DNA of 64,000 nt from Paraburkholderia sp. IMGN_8. Lineage in GTDB: Bacteria; Pseudomonadota; Gammaproteobacteria; Burkholderiales; Burkholderiaceae. A model generated the notes under the pieces. The model was not told where the DNA came from. It worked only from the letters and a program-made list of their open reading frames with translations, and ran no database searches. Location of the stretch: NCBI RefSeq assembly GCF_038050405.1, contig NZ_CP150901.1:930001-994000 (forward strand). The letters are read 5' to 3'. The stretch's first letter is position 1; every line of letters starts with the position of its first letter. Both the position numbers and the translations under genes were made by a program. Shown piece by piece: positions 37,485 through 45,238 of this stretch.

Positions 37485-40463
37485 ATGAAACGACAGGTCC
37501 TCAAGACCATTCTTTTTGCCTTGCCCAAAGTCCTTGACCTGACGGCACACCGCTTTCCCGCCTATCGTGATCGCCTGAAAGAGCGCGATCTGGTGGCCTG
37601 GATCGGACTCATGGATGAAAGCATCGGTCGCGTCATCACGTTCAGGAACGGGCGCGTTCGGTCGCGCGCCGGCAGGCATCGGCGGCCCGACGTGCGCATG
37701 GCTTTCAAGGATGTGGCCACCGCCCTGAAGTTCCTTTCGCCCAAGCCGGATCAGGGCGAAATCATCCACGCCGCCAAGAACTTCAAGGTAGTCACTGAGG
37801 GCGAAGACGAACTCCTGGTTTGGCTATTGCAAACCCTGAGCATGATGCAGACCGTCGGCCTGCCGATGGGCACACCCATGCGCGATGGTACCCGCCGCTA
37901 CACTACCTGCACCAACGGCGGCCCTCTGTTCGTCTACGTCAAGGATGGTCGCGTCGTTCGGGTGACACCCATCGATCTGGACAGCACGGATGCGCCAAGT
38001 TATGTGATCGAGGCGCGCGGACGCCGCTTCAGCCCGCCACGGCGTGGATTGGTCGCGCCCCATGCCTTGACGCTCAAGTCGCTCGTCTACTCCGACAAGC
38101 GCATCCTTCATCCCATGAAGCGGGTGGATTTCGACCCTGACGGCGAACGTAATCCCCAGAACCGGGGCACGTCTGGTTATGTGCGTATTGGTTGGGACGA
38201 GGCCTTGGACATTCTCGCCAAAGAAATCAACCGGCAGAAGCGCGTTCACGGTCCTGGTTCCATTACCTTCCCCATGTCGTCCCACCACCAGTGGGGCAAT
38301 GTGGGCTACTACCTCAGCGCGCTGACGCGCTTTGCCAACCTGATCGGCTTCACCCGGGTCGCCGCAAATCCGGACAGTTGGGAAGGCTGGTACTGGGGCG
38401 CCATGCATCATTTCGGCAACTCGATGCGCATCGGCGTGCCATCCGGCTATGGCGGCGTCGAGGATTGCCTCAAGGAAGCCGACATGATCGTCTTCTGGTC
38501 CTGCGACCCCGAAAGCACCAACGGGGCCTATGCAGGTTTCGAGGGCACGCCGCGGCGCATGTGGGCCAAGGAACTCGGCATCGAGTTCGTTCATATCGAC
38601 CCGCACTGCAACCCGTCCGCCCAATTGCTGGGCGGGCGCTGGATTCCGATCCGACCGCAAACGGACGCCGCTTTCGCCACCTCCATCATGTATGTGTGGG
38701 CCCTTGAGGACTTGTACGACAAGGATTACGTCGCCACCCGCACGACCGGGTTCGACGAGTGGAGGGCCTATCTTCTCGGCGAAACCGACGGCATTCCCAA
38801 GACTCCCGAGTGGCAGGAGAGCGAGACCGGCGTGCCGGCCAAGGACGTCCGTGCGCTTGCGCGCCGATGGGGGAACAGGAAGGTCCATCTGGCCGTCGGG
38901 ATGACCGGCGCGGGATTCGGTGGCGCGGGCCGAGGCGCGACGGGAGCGCAATGGGCGCGCTGCATGATCATGATGATGGCAATGCAGGGCTGGGGTAAGC
39001 CGGGGGTCAATTTCGGCTGCCTTGAAGTCGGTGTTCCCCATGACCTCCATTTCTATTTCCCCGGCTACGCGGACGGCGGCATTTCCGGCGACCTGGCGTG
39101 GACCGCCAATGCGGTGAACAATTACCAGCGCATGCCGCACATCCTGACCATGAATCCTGTCAAGCAAATGGTCCCGCGGCAGCAACTGCCCGACGCCATC
39201 ATCAACGGCCATGCCACGGGCTACCTCTGGGACGGCATCTCGCAGGAAGCCCAGTTCGCGCCGTTCAGCTACCCGATGCCCGGGTATTCGCCGATCCACA
39301 TGATCTATCGTTACGGCGGGTCCGCCTTCAGCACGGTGACGAATTCCGGACGCTGGGCCGATGCCTATCGGCACCCAAGCATCGAGTTCGTGGTCAACCA
39401 GTCGATCTGGATGGAGGGGGAGGCCCAGTTTGCCGACATCATCCTGCCGGCGTGCACTGCGCTGGAGCGCTGGGACATCGGCGAATGGTCGAATTCCGGG
39501 GGCTACGCCCATCATGGGTACGGCACGGTCAATCATCGCATGATGACGCTGCAGCACAAGTGCATCGAGCCTTTGGGCGAGTCCCGCTCTGACTACGACA
39601 TCTTCACCGCGATCCTGACCCGGCTGGGTCTGGGCGGGGTGTTCACCGAGGGATGCAGCGAGCTTGACTGGGTCAAGCGGGTCTTCGACTCGTCGGATCT
39701 GCCCGATTACATTTCGTGGCGCGAGTTCTGCCGCAAGGGCTATTTTGTCGTGCCAGCCGAAAAGCCCGAGTTGCGCCATCCGGTGGACATGCGTTGGTTC
39801 GCCGAGGGCCGGCGGAAAGACCTTCAGGAACCACATCCGCTGCCGTCCCAGTTCGCCGAAAAATTTGGAACAGGACTGCAGACGCCGAGCGGCAAGCTGG
39901 AGTTCGTGCCGGAGTTGCTGAAGCGGCACACTGCGGACAATCCCGAGCGCCCGGCGCTCAACCGGTATATCCCCTCCTGGGAGGGGCTGCGCTCGGACCT
40001 GGCTGAGCGCTATCCGCTGCAGTTGATCGCCACTCACAGTCGTTACAGCTTCCATACCCATAGCGACGGCAAGAATTCCTCGGTTAACAGCATCGAGGAC
40101 CATCGCGCGCTGATCGGCGGACACCGCTTCTGGCTGCTGAGGCTTGGTCGGGAAGACGCAGCCGTGCGAGGCATTGCCCATCGCGACCTCGTGAAGGTTT
40201 ACAACGACCGGGGCGCGGTGATCTGCGCGGCCGACGTCTCGCCGCTGGTCAACGCGGGAGTGGTCAAGTCGTACGAGGCGAGCGCCGAATTCAAACTGAT
40301 CGAAATCGATGGCGAGCGCGTCGAAATCGGCGGCTGCATGAATATGCTGACCCCTGACCGGCCTCAAACTGCCGGCACGAGCAGCATGAGCCCCAACTCC
40401 TGTCTCGTGCAGGTCGAAAAGTGGCGAAGTGCCGAGGCGTTCAAGCTCGGTCGCGCAGCGTGA
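37485..40463 (+). CDS. Molybdopterin transhydroxylase/resorcinol hydroxylase-like large subunit with N-terminal SCP2-like domain
   Basis: A 992-residue Mo-bis-MGD enzyme of the DMSO-reductase family. From about residue 125 it reads TRRYTTCTNGGPLFVYVKDG and continues through YVRIGWDEALDILAKEINRQ, FWSCDPESTNGAY and LPACTALERWDIGEW to a C-terminal cap domain. There is no N-terminal CxxC cluster, as in pyrogallol-phloroglucinol transhydroxylase, whose large subunit has about 875 residues. The extra 117 N-terminal residues (RVITFRNGRVRSR, RRPDVRMAFKDVATALKFL, KVVTEGEDELLVWLLQTL) look like an SCP2 sterol-carrier-type domain, an inference from pattern. No twin-arginine signal, so cytoplasmic. It pairs with the ferredoxin-like subunit 10 bases downstream. 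Confidence 0.85.
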   Translation: MKRQVLKTILFALPKVLDLTAHRFPAYRDRLKERDLVAWIGLMDESIGRVITFRNGRVRSRAGRHRRPDVRMAFKDVATALKFLSPKPDQGEIIHAAKNFKVVTEGEDELLVWLLQTLSMMQTVGLPMGTPMRDGTRRYTTCTNGGPLFVYVKDGRVVRVTPIDLDSTDAPSYVIEARGRRFSPPRRGLVAPHALTLKSLVYSDKRILHPMKRVDFDPDGERNPQNRGTSGYVRIGWDEALDILAKEINRQKRVHGPGSITFPMSSHHQWGNVGYYLSALTRFANLIGFTRVAANPDSWEGWYWGAMHHFGNSMRIGVPSGYGGVEDCLKEADMIVFWSCDPESTNGAYAGFEGTPRRMWAKELGIEFVHIDPHCNPSAQLLGGRWIPIRPQTDAAFATSIMYVWALEDLYDKDYVATRTTGFDEWRAYLLGETDGIPKTPEWQESETGVPAKDVRALARRWGNRKVHLAVGMTGAGFGGAGRGATGAQWARCMIMMMAMQGWGKPGVNFGCLEVGVPHDLHFYFPGYADGGISGDLAWTANAVNNYQRMPHILTMNPVKQMVPRQQLPDAIINGHATGYLWDGISQEAQFAPFSYPMPGYSPIHMIYRYGGSAFSTVTNSGRWADAYRHPSIEFVVNQSIWMEGEAQFADIILPACTALERWDIGEWSNSGGYAHHGYGTVNHRMMTLQHKCIEPLGESRSDYDIFTAILTRLGLGGVFTEGCSELDWVKRVFDSSDLPDYISWREFCRKGYFVVPAEKPELRHPVDMRWFAEGRRKDLQEPHPLPSQFAEKFGTGLQTPSGKLEFVPELLKRHTADNPERPALNRYIPSWEGLRSDLAERYPLQLIATHSRYSFHTHSDGKNSSVNSIEDHRALIGGHRFWLLRLGREDAAVRGIAHRDLVKVYNDRGAVICAADVSPLVNAGVVKSYEASAEFKLIEIDGERVEIGGCMNMLTPDRPQTAGTSSMSPNSCLVQVEKWRSAEAFKLGRAA

Positions 40464-40473
40464 GGAACATGGA

Positions 40474-41337
40474 ATGAGCAAGTGGAATCTGGTTATCAAG
40501 GTCGGGCGTTGCGAGAACTGCCAGAACTGCGTCATTGCCGCGCGCGACGAGCACGTCGGCAACGACTTCCCCGGTTATGCCGCGCCCGCCGCGGCCGACG
40601 CCGAAAGTCCCGTGCGCATCCTGCGCCGTGTTCAGGGCGACTCGCATATGGTCGAGACCACGTATCTGCCGGTCATGTGCAACCACTGCGACGAAGCGCC
40701 GTGCATGAAGGTGGGCGGCAGCGCCATTCGCAAGCGCGCCGACGGCATCGTCATCATCGATCCGGACAAGGCGCGAGGCCGGAAAGACATCGTGAAGTCG
40801 TGCCCGTACAAGGCGATCGTCTGGAATGAAGAGCTTCAACTGCCGCAGACCTGGATATTCGATGCCCATCTGCTGGACCAGGGTTGGCCCCGGCCGCGTT
40901 GCCAGCAGTCCTGTCCCACCGACGTCTTCGAGACGGTCAAGCTCGATGACACAGCGATGGCCGAAAAGGCTAACCGAGAGGGGCTCAAGGTTTTGCGGCC
41001 CAACCTGGGCACGAAGCCTCGCGTGTGGTACAGCGGCCTGGAGCGCTGGGAAACCTGCTTCATTGGCGGAAGCGTCAGCGCGCAGATGGGAGAAGTGGTC
41101 GAGTGCGTCACGGATGCCGTCGTCGCCCTGTACGTCGGCAATGAGAAGGTGGGCGAAACCGTCTCCGACGGCTTTGGCGATTTCAGGTTCGGTGGCCTGG
41201 TCAAGGGAAGCGGCCTCTACCGGGTCGAAATCCGTCATGACCTTGGCAACGCCTGGCGCAAATGCGAATTGGACGAAAGCGTGTACCTGGGCGAGATCAG
41301 GCTCGCCCAGTCGACAAACGGCGTGGGGGTCGCGTGA
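40474..41337 (+). CDS. Iron-sulfur small subunit of the transhydroxylase-like enzyme
   Basis: A 287-residue electron-transfer subunit. Cys motifs for three 4Fe-4S clusters are seen: CENCQNC near the start, CNHCDEAPC near 70, CPYKAI near 110 and CQQSCPTDVF near 145. The C-terminal 90 residues (VECVTDAVVALYVGNEKVGE, FGDFRFGGLVKGSGLYRVEI) form a transthyretin/Cna-B-like beta domain. That layout is the one known for the small subunit of pyrogallol transhydroxylase (about 274 residues), which supports the enzyme assignment. ATG 40474 is preceded by GAGGAAC. A longer frame from 40429 overlaps the large subunit and is unlikely. Confidence 0.9.
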   Translation: MSKWNLVIKVGRCENCQNCVIAARDEHVGNDFPGYAAPAAADAESPVRILRRVQGDSHMVETTYLPVMCNHCDEAPCMKVGGSAIRKRADGIVIIDPDKARGRKDIVKSCPYKAIVWNEELQLPQTWIFDAHLLDQGWPRPRCQQSCPTDVFETVKLDDTAMAEKANREGLKVLRPNLGTKPRVWYSGLERWETCFIGGSVSAQMGEVVECVTDAVVALYVGNEKVGETVSDGFGDFRFGGLVKGSGLYRVEIRHDLGNAWRKCELDESVYLGEIRLAQSTNGVGVA

Positions 41338-41411
41338 TCATGAGCACCGCAACGACGCTGCTTTGACTGAGACCGGCGGACCCTATCCAACTGGAGAGAC
41401 GAAGGACCGCG

Positions 41412-41600
41412 ATGCCCCGACCGGGAAGAGGCGAGGTTCTGGTCCGGGTCGAGGCGACGTCGGTCAATCCCATCGACGTCAAGCGCGCCAAGGGGTACGG
41501 CCGGCGTCTCCTGGGCCTCAAGGGGGCAGGAAAGTTTCCTCTGGTCCTCGGCAACGATTTTTCCGGAGAGATCGTTACCGTCTTGCGTCGCGCCGACGAC
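41412..41600 (+). pseudogene. N-terminal fragment of an MDR (zinc-type alcohol dehydrogenase/quinone oxidoreductase)
   Basis: About 60 residues survive: GEVLVRVEATSVNPIDVKRA and GKFPLVLGNDFSGEIV are the start of a medium-chain dehydrogenase/reductase. The frame then runs into unrelated sequence near 41600, where an OmpW remnant begins. The rest of the gene, including the cofactor domain, is gone. Confidence 0.8.
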
Positions 41601-41620
41601 AGCAGTCCCCACCAACCTGA

Positions 41621-41833
41621 GCCCTCAGCCTCTCGTGGAACCCGACGTTCGAGGTCGGATTCAACCTCGCGCTCAGCAAGCATCCTGGAATCAAAGCCTG
41701 GGTGACTTTTATCCCGACGTCGACCCCGCTCAAGACCGACGCATTGGATGCCGTGGGTATGCACGGCGTGACAAAGCTGCACGTCCATACGAATCCGCTC
41801 ATCACGCACCTGGACCTCGTCTACACATTCTGA
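41621..41833 (+). pseudogene. C-terminal fragment of an OmpW-family gene
   Basis: About 70 residues in one frame read LSLSWNPTFEVGFNLALSKH, then GIKAWVTFIPTSTPLKTD and finish HLDLVYTF with a stop at 41831. They match the end of the OmpW gene at 35.6 kb (SSSWNPVFEIGANYAITKH ... VAYTF). A TGA in the same frame directly precedes the fragment. It is joined to the MDR fragment, so a deletion has fused two unrelated gene ends. Confidence 0.85.
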
Positions 41834-42694
41834 AGATGGCTGCTGGTTACGCTCCAAGGGAGCGTTGGCTGGACCGCAGATGAAGAAAGGGGCGTGCCAC
41901 ATCGAGAGGGCAGGACGGCGCGAAGCTCGCGCCGTGCTCCGCACGGGCTGCGCAGGCAGGACCCTGGTCGCCTGCATGCGGGACGGTTTGATATTACATG
42001 GCGACACGCAGCGTGCAGCACCAGTGAGTGGTTTCGTTTGCCGCACCAGGCTGCCGACGTCCGCTTCGACTCCCGCCCGTTTCGGTGCCTGTGACGGATG
42101 CGTCCGGGATGGGCGCTTCCGCGTCCCGTCATTCCGCTGTTCGGTATGACGATTCACCTTTTGCCTTCCCCTCAGTGTAAACTTTATCGTTCATGTTGAC
42201 ATAACCATCATTATTGAGTTTAATGTCATGTTATGGCGTAACCGATGTCACAACGGAGGGCGGTGTCATGGACGCAGCCACGTGGCTGGCGCGCAGTCGG
42301 GAAGTTGCCGGGAACATCATGCATGTACCGCAAAAGCGTGCACGGGGCGTGCTCGGGTCGTGTGAGAAGCGATTGTGCAGAGCCCTCGATACTGGGGTCA
42401 ATCGCAGCTCTGAGGTCAAGCCGTTCGTGGCGTCACTCACTACCTGGAGGACTTGGCATGAGGCCGTTGAACTCGCGCAGCGGTCCCTCCGTTTCTGGGA
42501 CACTCGCCTTGCGCCGCGCTGTGCGGGCTTCGCTCGACTTACCTCGGAGCGCTGGTCGACGCGACCTCCAGCGGGCGCGCGAGGTGAGCTCGTGTGCATC
42601 GTCGACCGACGGCATTTTTACGCCTTCGAATACCCTGGCAGAAAGCCGGACCGCATCAAATTCAGCAGGCTGATAGAGCTCGCGAGGCAACTTG
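41834..42694. other. Mostly featureless, contains promoter element copy 3
   Basis: Long plus-strand frames exist from 42214, but their Arg/Ser/Trp-rich products look like shadow translation. Apart from the conserved promoter element at 42196 I find nothing to annotate. Confidence 0.4.
42196..42227 (+). promoter_or_regulatory. Conserved promoter/operator element, copy 3
   Basis: TTGACA (42196-42201), 17-base spacer, TTTAAT (42219-42224) followed by GTC. ATCA at spacer positions 6-9 and TGAG at 14-17 agree with copies 1 and 2; TGACAT/ATGTCA give outer symmetry. It reads rightward, but no catabolic or efflux gene follows closely, so it may be an orphan left by a deletion. Confidence 0.7.
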
Positions 42695-43132
42695 ATGAAC
42701 GCAACGCTCCTATCCGCAATGGCGGCACTGTTCGGTGCATCGATCGCTGGCCTGACATCCGTTGTCACGCAACGCACGCAGGCGAAGGCAGAGTGGCTTG
42801 CGCACGACCGCATCCGCCGGCAGGACCTCTACAAGGGGTTCATCGAGGAGGCGTCGCATTGCTATGTCCACGCGCTTCGGCACGATGAGCCAGACCTTGC
42901 TGCTCTTGTCAGTCTGTTCGCGAAGATAAGCCGTATGCGTGTCCAATCCTCGACAGAGGTTGCGAACGAAGCCGATCGGGTTGGACGAAAGATTGTGGAT
43001 ACCTATCACGCCCCGGAAAAGACGTTCCTTCAACTGCGCGAAATGCTCGCCGACGGTTCGATCGACATCCTCGGCCGATTCAGCGACGTTTGCCGCGCCG
43101 AATTCGATTCGCTGCGGGCGCAGCAATTCTGA
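42695..43132 (+). CDS. Membrane-anchored hypothetical protein, 145 aa
   Basis: The product starts MNATLLSAMAALFGASIAGL, an N-terminal membrane helix followed by TSVVTQRTQAKAEW. The rest is a helical cytoplasmic domain (RQDLYKGFIEEASHCYVHAL ... TFLQLREMLADGSIDILGRF). This layout recurs in small Burkholderia proteins of unknown role. GCGAGG lies ahead of ATG 42695 as a ribosome site. The frame is clean and of normal composition. It lies before a TetR gene in the same direction, and no function can be assigned. Confidence 0.65.
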   Translation: MNATLLSAMAALFGASIAGLTSVVTQRTQAKAEWLAHDRIRRQDLYKGFIEEASHCYVHALRHDEPDLAALVSLFAKISRMRVQSSTEVANEADRVGRKIVDTYHAPEKTFLQLREMLADGSIDILGRFSDVCRAEFDSLRAQQF

Positions 43133-43246
43133 GTGAAGAATCAACCCGGAGTTTGCGCGAACCCTCGGGGTTGGGGCCTGACATTGTCAAATCTCCTGTC
43201 GAAAGAATCATTGCGAAACCCGTCATCTGACACGCGCGGACATGTG

Positions 43247-44008
43247 ATGGCGCCGCAGATGGCGATCCGACCGGTACGTTATGCCATGAAACGGGAACGC
43301 CTGACACACGCACAGCGCAGGGAGCAGACGCGAGAGCGTCTGCTTGAGGCTGCGCGGAAGATGTTCGTCAAAAAGGGATTGGCCGCTACCAGCGTGGAGG
43401 ACATCGCCGAGGCGGCCGGCTACACGCGCGGCGCGTTCTACTCGAACTTCGACGGTAAGCCGGAGCTGCTGTTTGAGTTGCTGCGCCGGGACCACGATAG
43501 CGCGCAGGTCAATCTGCGGGCGATCATGGAAGAGGGCGGCACGCCCGCGGAAATGAAGGCGCGCGCCATCGCGTACTACAGCCGATATTTTCGTGATCAA
43601 GACTGCTTTCTGCTTTGGGTCGAAGCCAAACTACTCGCGTATCGGGACACCGCGTTTCAGGAGCGCTTTAACGCGTTCCGGCACGAAAAGCTCGACCAGA
43701 TCAGCGCGTACATCCGCACAGTGTCAGAGCGCGACGGCAGGCCATTGCCCCTGCAGGCGGACGCGCTCGCGCTCGGCTTGGTGAGCCTGCACGATGGTGT
43801 GCAGTTTTCCAGAATGTGCGATCCGCAGACGGCGAGCGACAAGGTGATGCAGACCGTGCTTGCCGGATTTTTTTCGTGCGTATTGTGGCGGCAATCGGAA
43901 GAAATACAGCACGCCGATCATCGCGCGGGCGTGCCCGGCCGCGGCCGCGGACGTCGGACGCCCACCGCGGGCGCCGACAACATCTGTGACCCGGGTCCAG
44001 CACGATGA
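43247..44008 (+). CDS. TetR-family regulator (different subgroup)
   Basis: A regulator of about 253 residues. REQTRERLLEAARKMFVKKG and AEAAGYTRGAFYSNFDGK form the helix-turn-helix region; the ligand domain follows with AIAYYSRYFRDQDCFLLWVE. The recognition helix differs from that of paralogues A-C, so it is not part of that set. The C-terminal 30 residues are Arg/Gly-rich and low-complexity. The start is uncertain: ATG 43247 or ATG 43286, the latter 12 residues before the conserved part. Its target is not obvious from the neighbourhood. Confidence 0.85.
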   Translation: MAPQMAIRPVRYAMKRERLTHAQRREQTRERLLEAARKMFVKKGLAATSVEDIAEAAGYTRGAFYSNFDGKPELLFELLRRDHDSAQVNLRAIMEEGGTPAEMKARAIAYYSRYFRDQDCFLLWVEAKLLAYRDTAFQERFNAFRHEKLDQISAYIRTVSERDGRPLPLQADALALGLVSLHDGVQFSRMCDPQTASDKVMQTVLAGFFSCVLWRQSEEIQHADHRAGVPGRGRGRRTPTAGADNICDPGPAR

Positions 44009-44148
44009 AATTGAAGGCAACTGCCAGGGCAACGCGCTGTACCCCGCTCAGCCTGTCGGTCGTCAGAACTCGGCCCCCGACAGAACCCTTCAGTCTCGTA
44101 CGGTTGGCGCGGGTAGTTGTATATGTCAAGCTGTCAAAGGAGATAACC

Positions 44149-44361
44149 ATGTTTTACGACCACACGAATTTCCAGAAGATCGATCACCGAAGCGGTAAGA
44201 ATGATCGGAGCGACGTGGGTTCGGCGTCCAACCATGTCGTCGAGGTGATCAACCCCACTCCGGCAAGGAACTGGGCATGGGCGCACCACAGCGACTCATA
44301 CGACTGGATGGACTGGCACAGTCCGTTTCCTGCGACGTCCTCGGCCTCGACATCCGGCTGA
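44149..44361 (+). CDS. Small protein, 70 aa, with near-ideal ribosome site
   Basis: AAAGGAGAT stands five bases before ATG 44149. The product is hydrophilic and Trp/His/Ser-rich (NWAWAHHSDSYDWMDWHSPF) with no membrane helix or signal. No family is recognised. The strong translation signal argues that it is made; the odd composition leaves doubt. It lies 140 bases behind the TetR gene. Confidence 0.4.
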   Translation: MFYDHTNFQKIDHRSGKNDRSDVGSASNHVVEVINPTPARNWAWAHHSDSYDWMDWHSPFPATSSASTSG

Positions 44362-44425
44362 CTTGACGGACCATGTGTTCATCATTGTTTCTCCTTCGAT
44401 GCACAAGTCATTCGTCACCTTTTGA

Positions 44426-44731
44426 ATGGAGCAGGAAAGCGTCGCGTTCCCGATCAACTACGGGATTACGTCGAATAACCCCATTTTCAATCGCGACATC
44501 CTGCTCGAAGGATTTGGTGTTGGCGTGCTGCCAACACCCCTTGTTGAGCAGGACATAAAGGCCGGACGGCTCGTCCGCCTGCTAGAAGAATTCGAGATCG
44601 CAGATACTGCTGCGGAGGTTCGCCTGGCGTACATTGGACGTGCACTGTTGCCCGCGAAGGTGAGGGCTTTCATTGACCACGCCACGGAGTGTTTCGAAGG
44701 AGGCGTGAAGGCTTTGGCCGCAGTTCGTTAG
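44426..44731 (+). pseudogene. LysR-type regulator, C-terminal fragment
   Basis: About 100 residues of a LysR substrate-binding domain remain: YGITSNNPIFNRDILLEGFG, VGVLPTPLVEQDIKAGRLVR and a final helix VRAFIDHATECFEG. The DNA-binding half is absent, and the sequence upstream is unrelated. Confidence 0.85.
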
Positions 44732-44777
44732 GTGGCCCCGCATTGGTGCGGTATCCTAACGTCATCTATCGGCGGCG

Positions 44778-45192
44778 ATGTATCGCGCGGCGCTGTTAGC
44801 GGTCCTGTTGATTGGAGTCAACGACGTGACAGGCGCCGTGCGCACTGCAACCCGACTTGGCCGCCAGAGGCAGCTTGCGGCGCTGCTCGTGCAAAGGTAC
44901 CGCGGGAAGCCCGTGTTACTCCCGAGCCTGCCCTGATGCACGAGATGCGAGCGCTTCCGCAGCCATTGCGCTTGCTGCTCGGTTGCGCGCGCTGCGTTTC
45001 AACTCGGAGTTGGCCGCCGCAGTGAGCCAAGGGCGGAATTGCGAACTGCTGCCGGTGGCGTTGCCTGTGCATCCGGATGCTTTTGCGTCTGATGGTTTCC
45101 ACCCCAACTGGTTGGCGTACCAGCATTGGGCAACACAACTGGCCGGGCGAATCAGGGAACTCGAATCGCATCCGTCGTCCATTGGCTACTGA
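44778..45192 (+). pseudogene. GDSL/SGNH-type esterase remnant with two frameshifts
   Basis: Three frames together give the family order: LLIGVNDVTGAVRTATRLGR (block III GxND), then MHEMRALPQPLRLLLGCARC, then FASDGFHPNWLAYQHWATQL (block V with the catalytic DxxH). Frameshifts lie near 44935 and near 45000. The N-terminal GDS block with the nucleophilic Ser is missing. Confidence 0.75.
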
Positions 45193-45238
45193 CTGGGAAA
45201 ATCGCCGCAGACTCCCGACAGACTTCTTGAGGCTATCC

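Noticed and set aside
37824..40562. Minus-strand frame of 912 codons
   Set aside because: It lies opposite the well-supported molybdenum enzyme, has no family motif and an Arg/His/Gln-rich composition typical of GC-rich antisense frames.
42214..42888. Plus-strand frame of 224 codons behind promoter element copy 3
   Set aside because: Arg/Ser/Trp-rich, no homology that I recognise, and it overlaps the better-supported 145-aa gene. It remains possible as a decayed gene.
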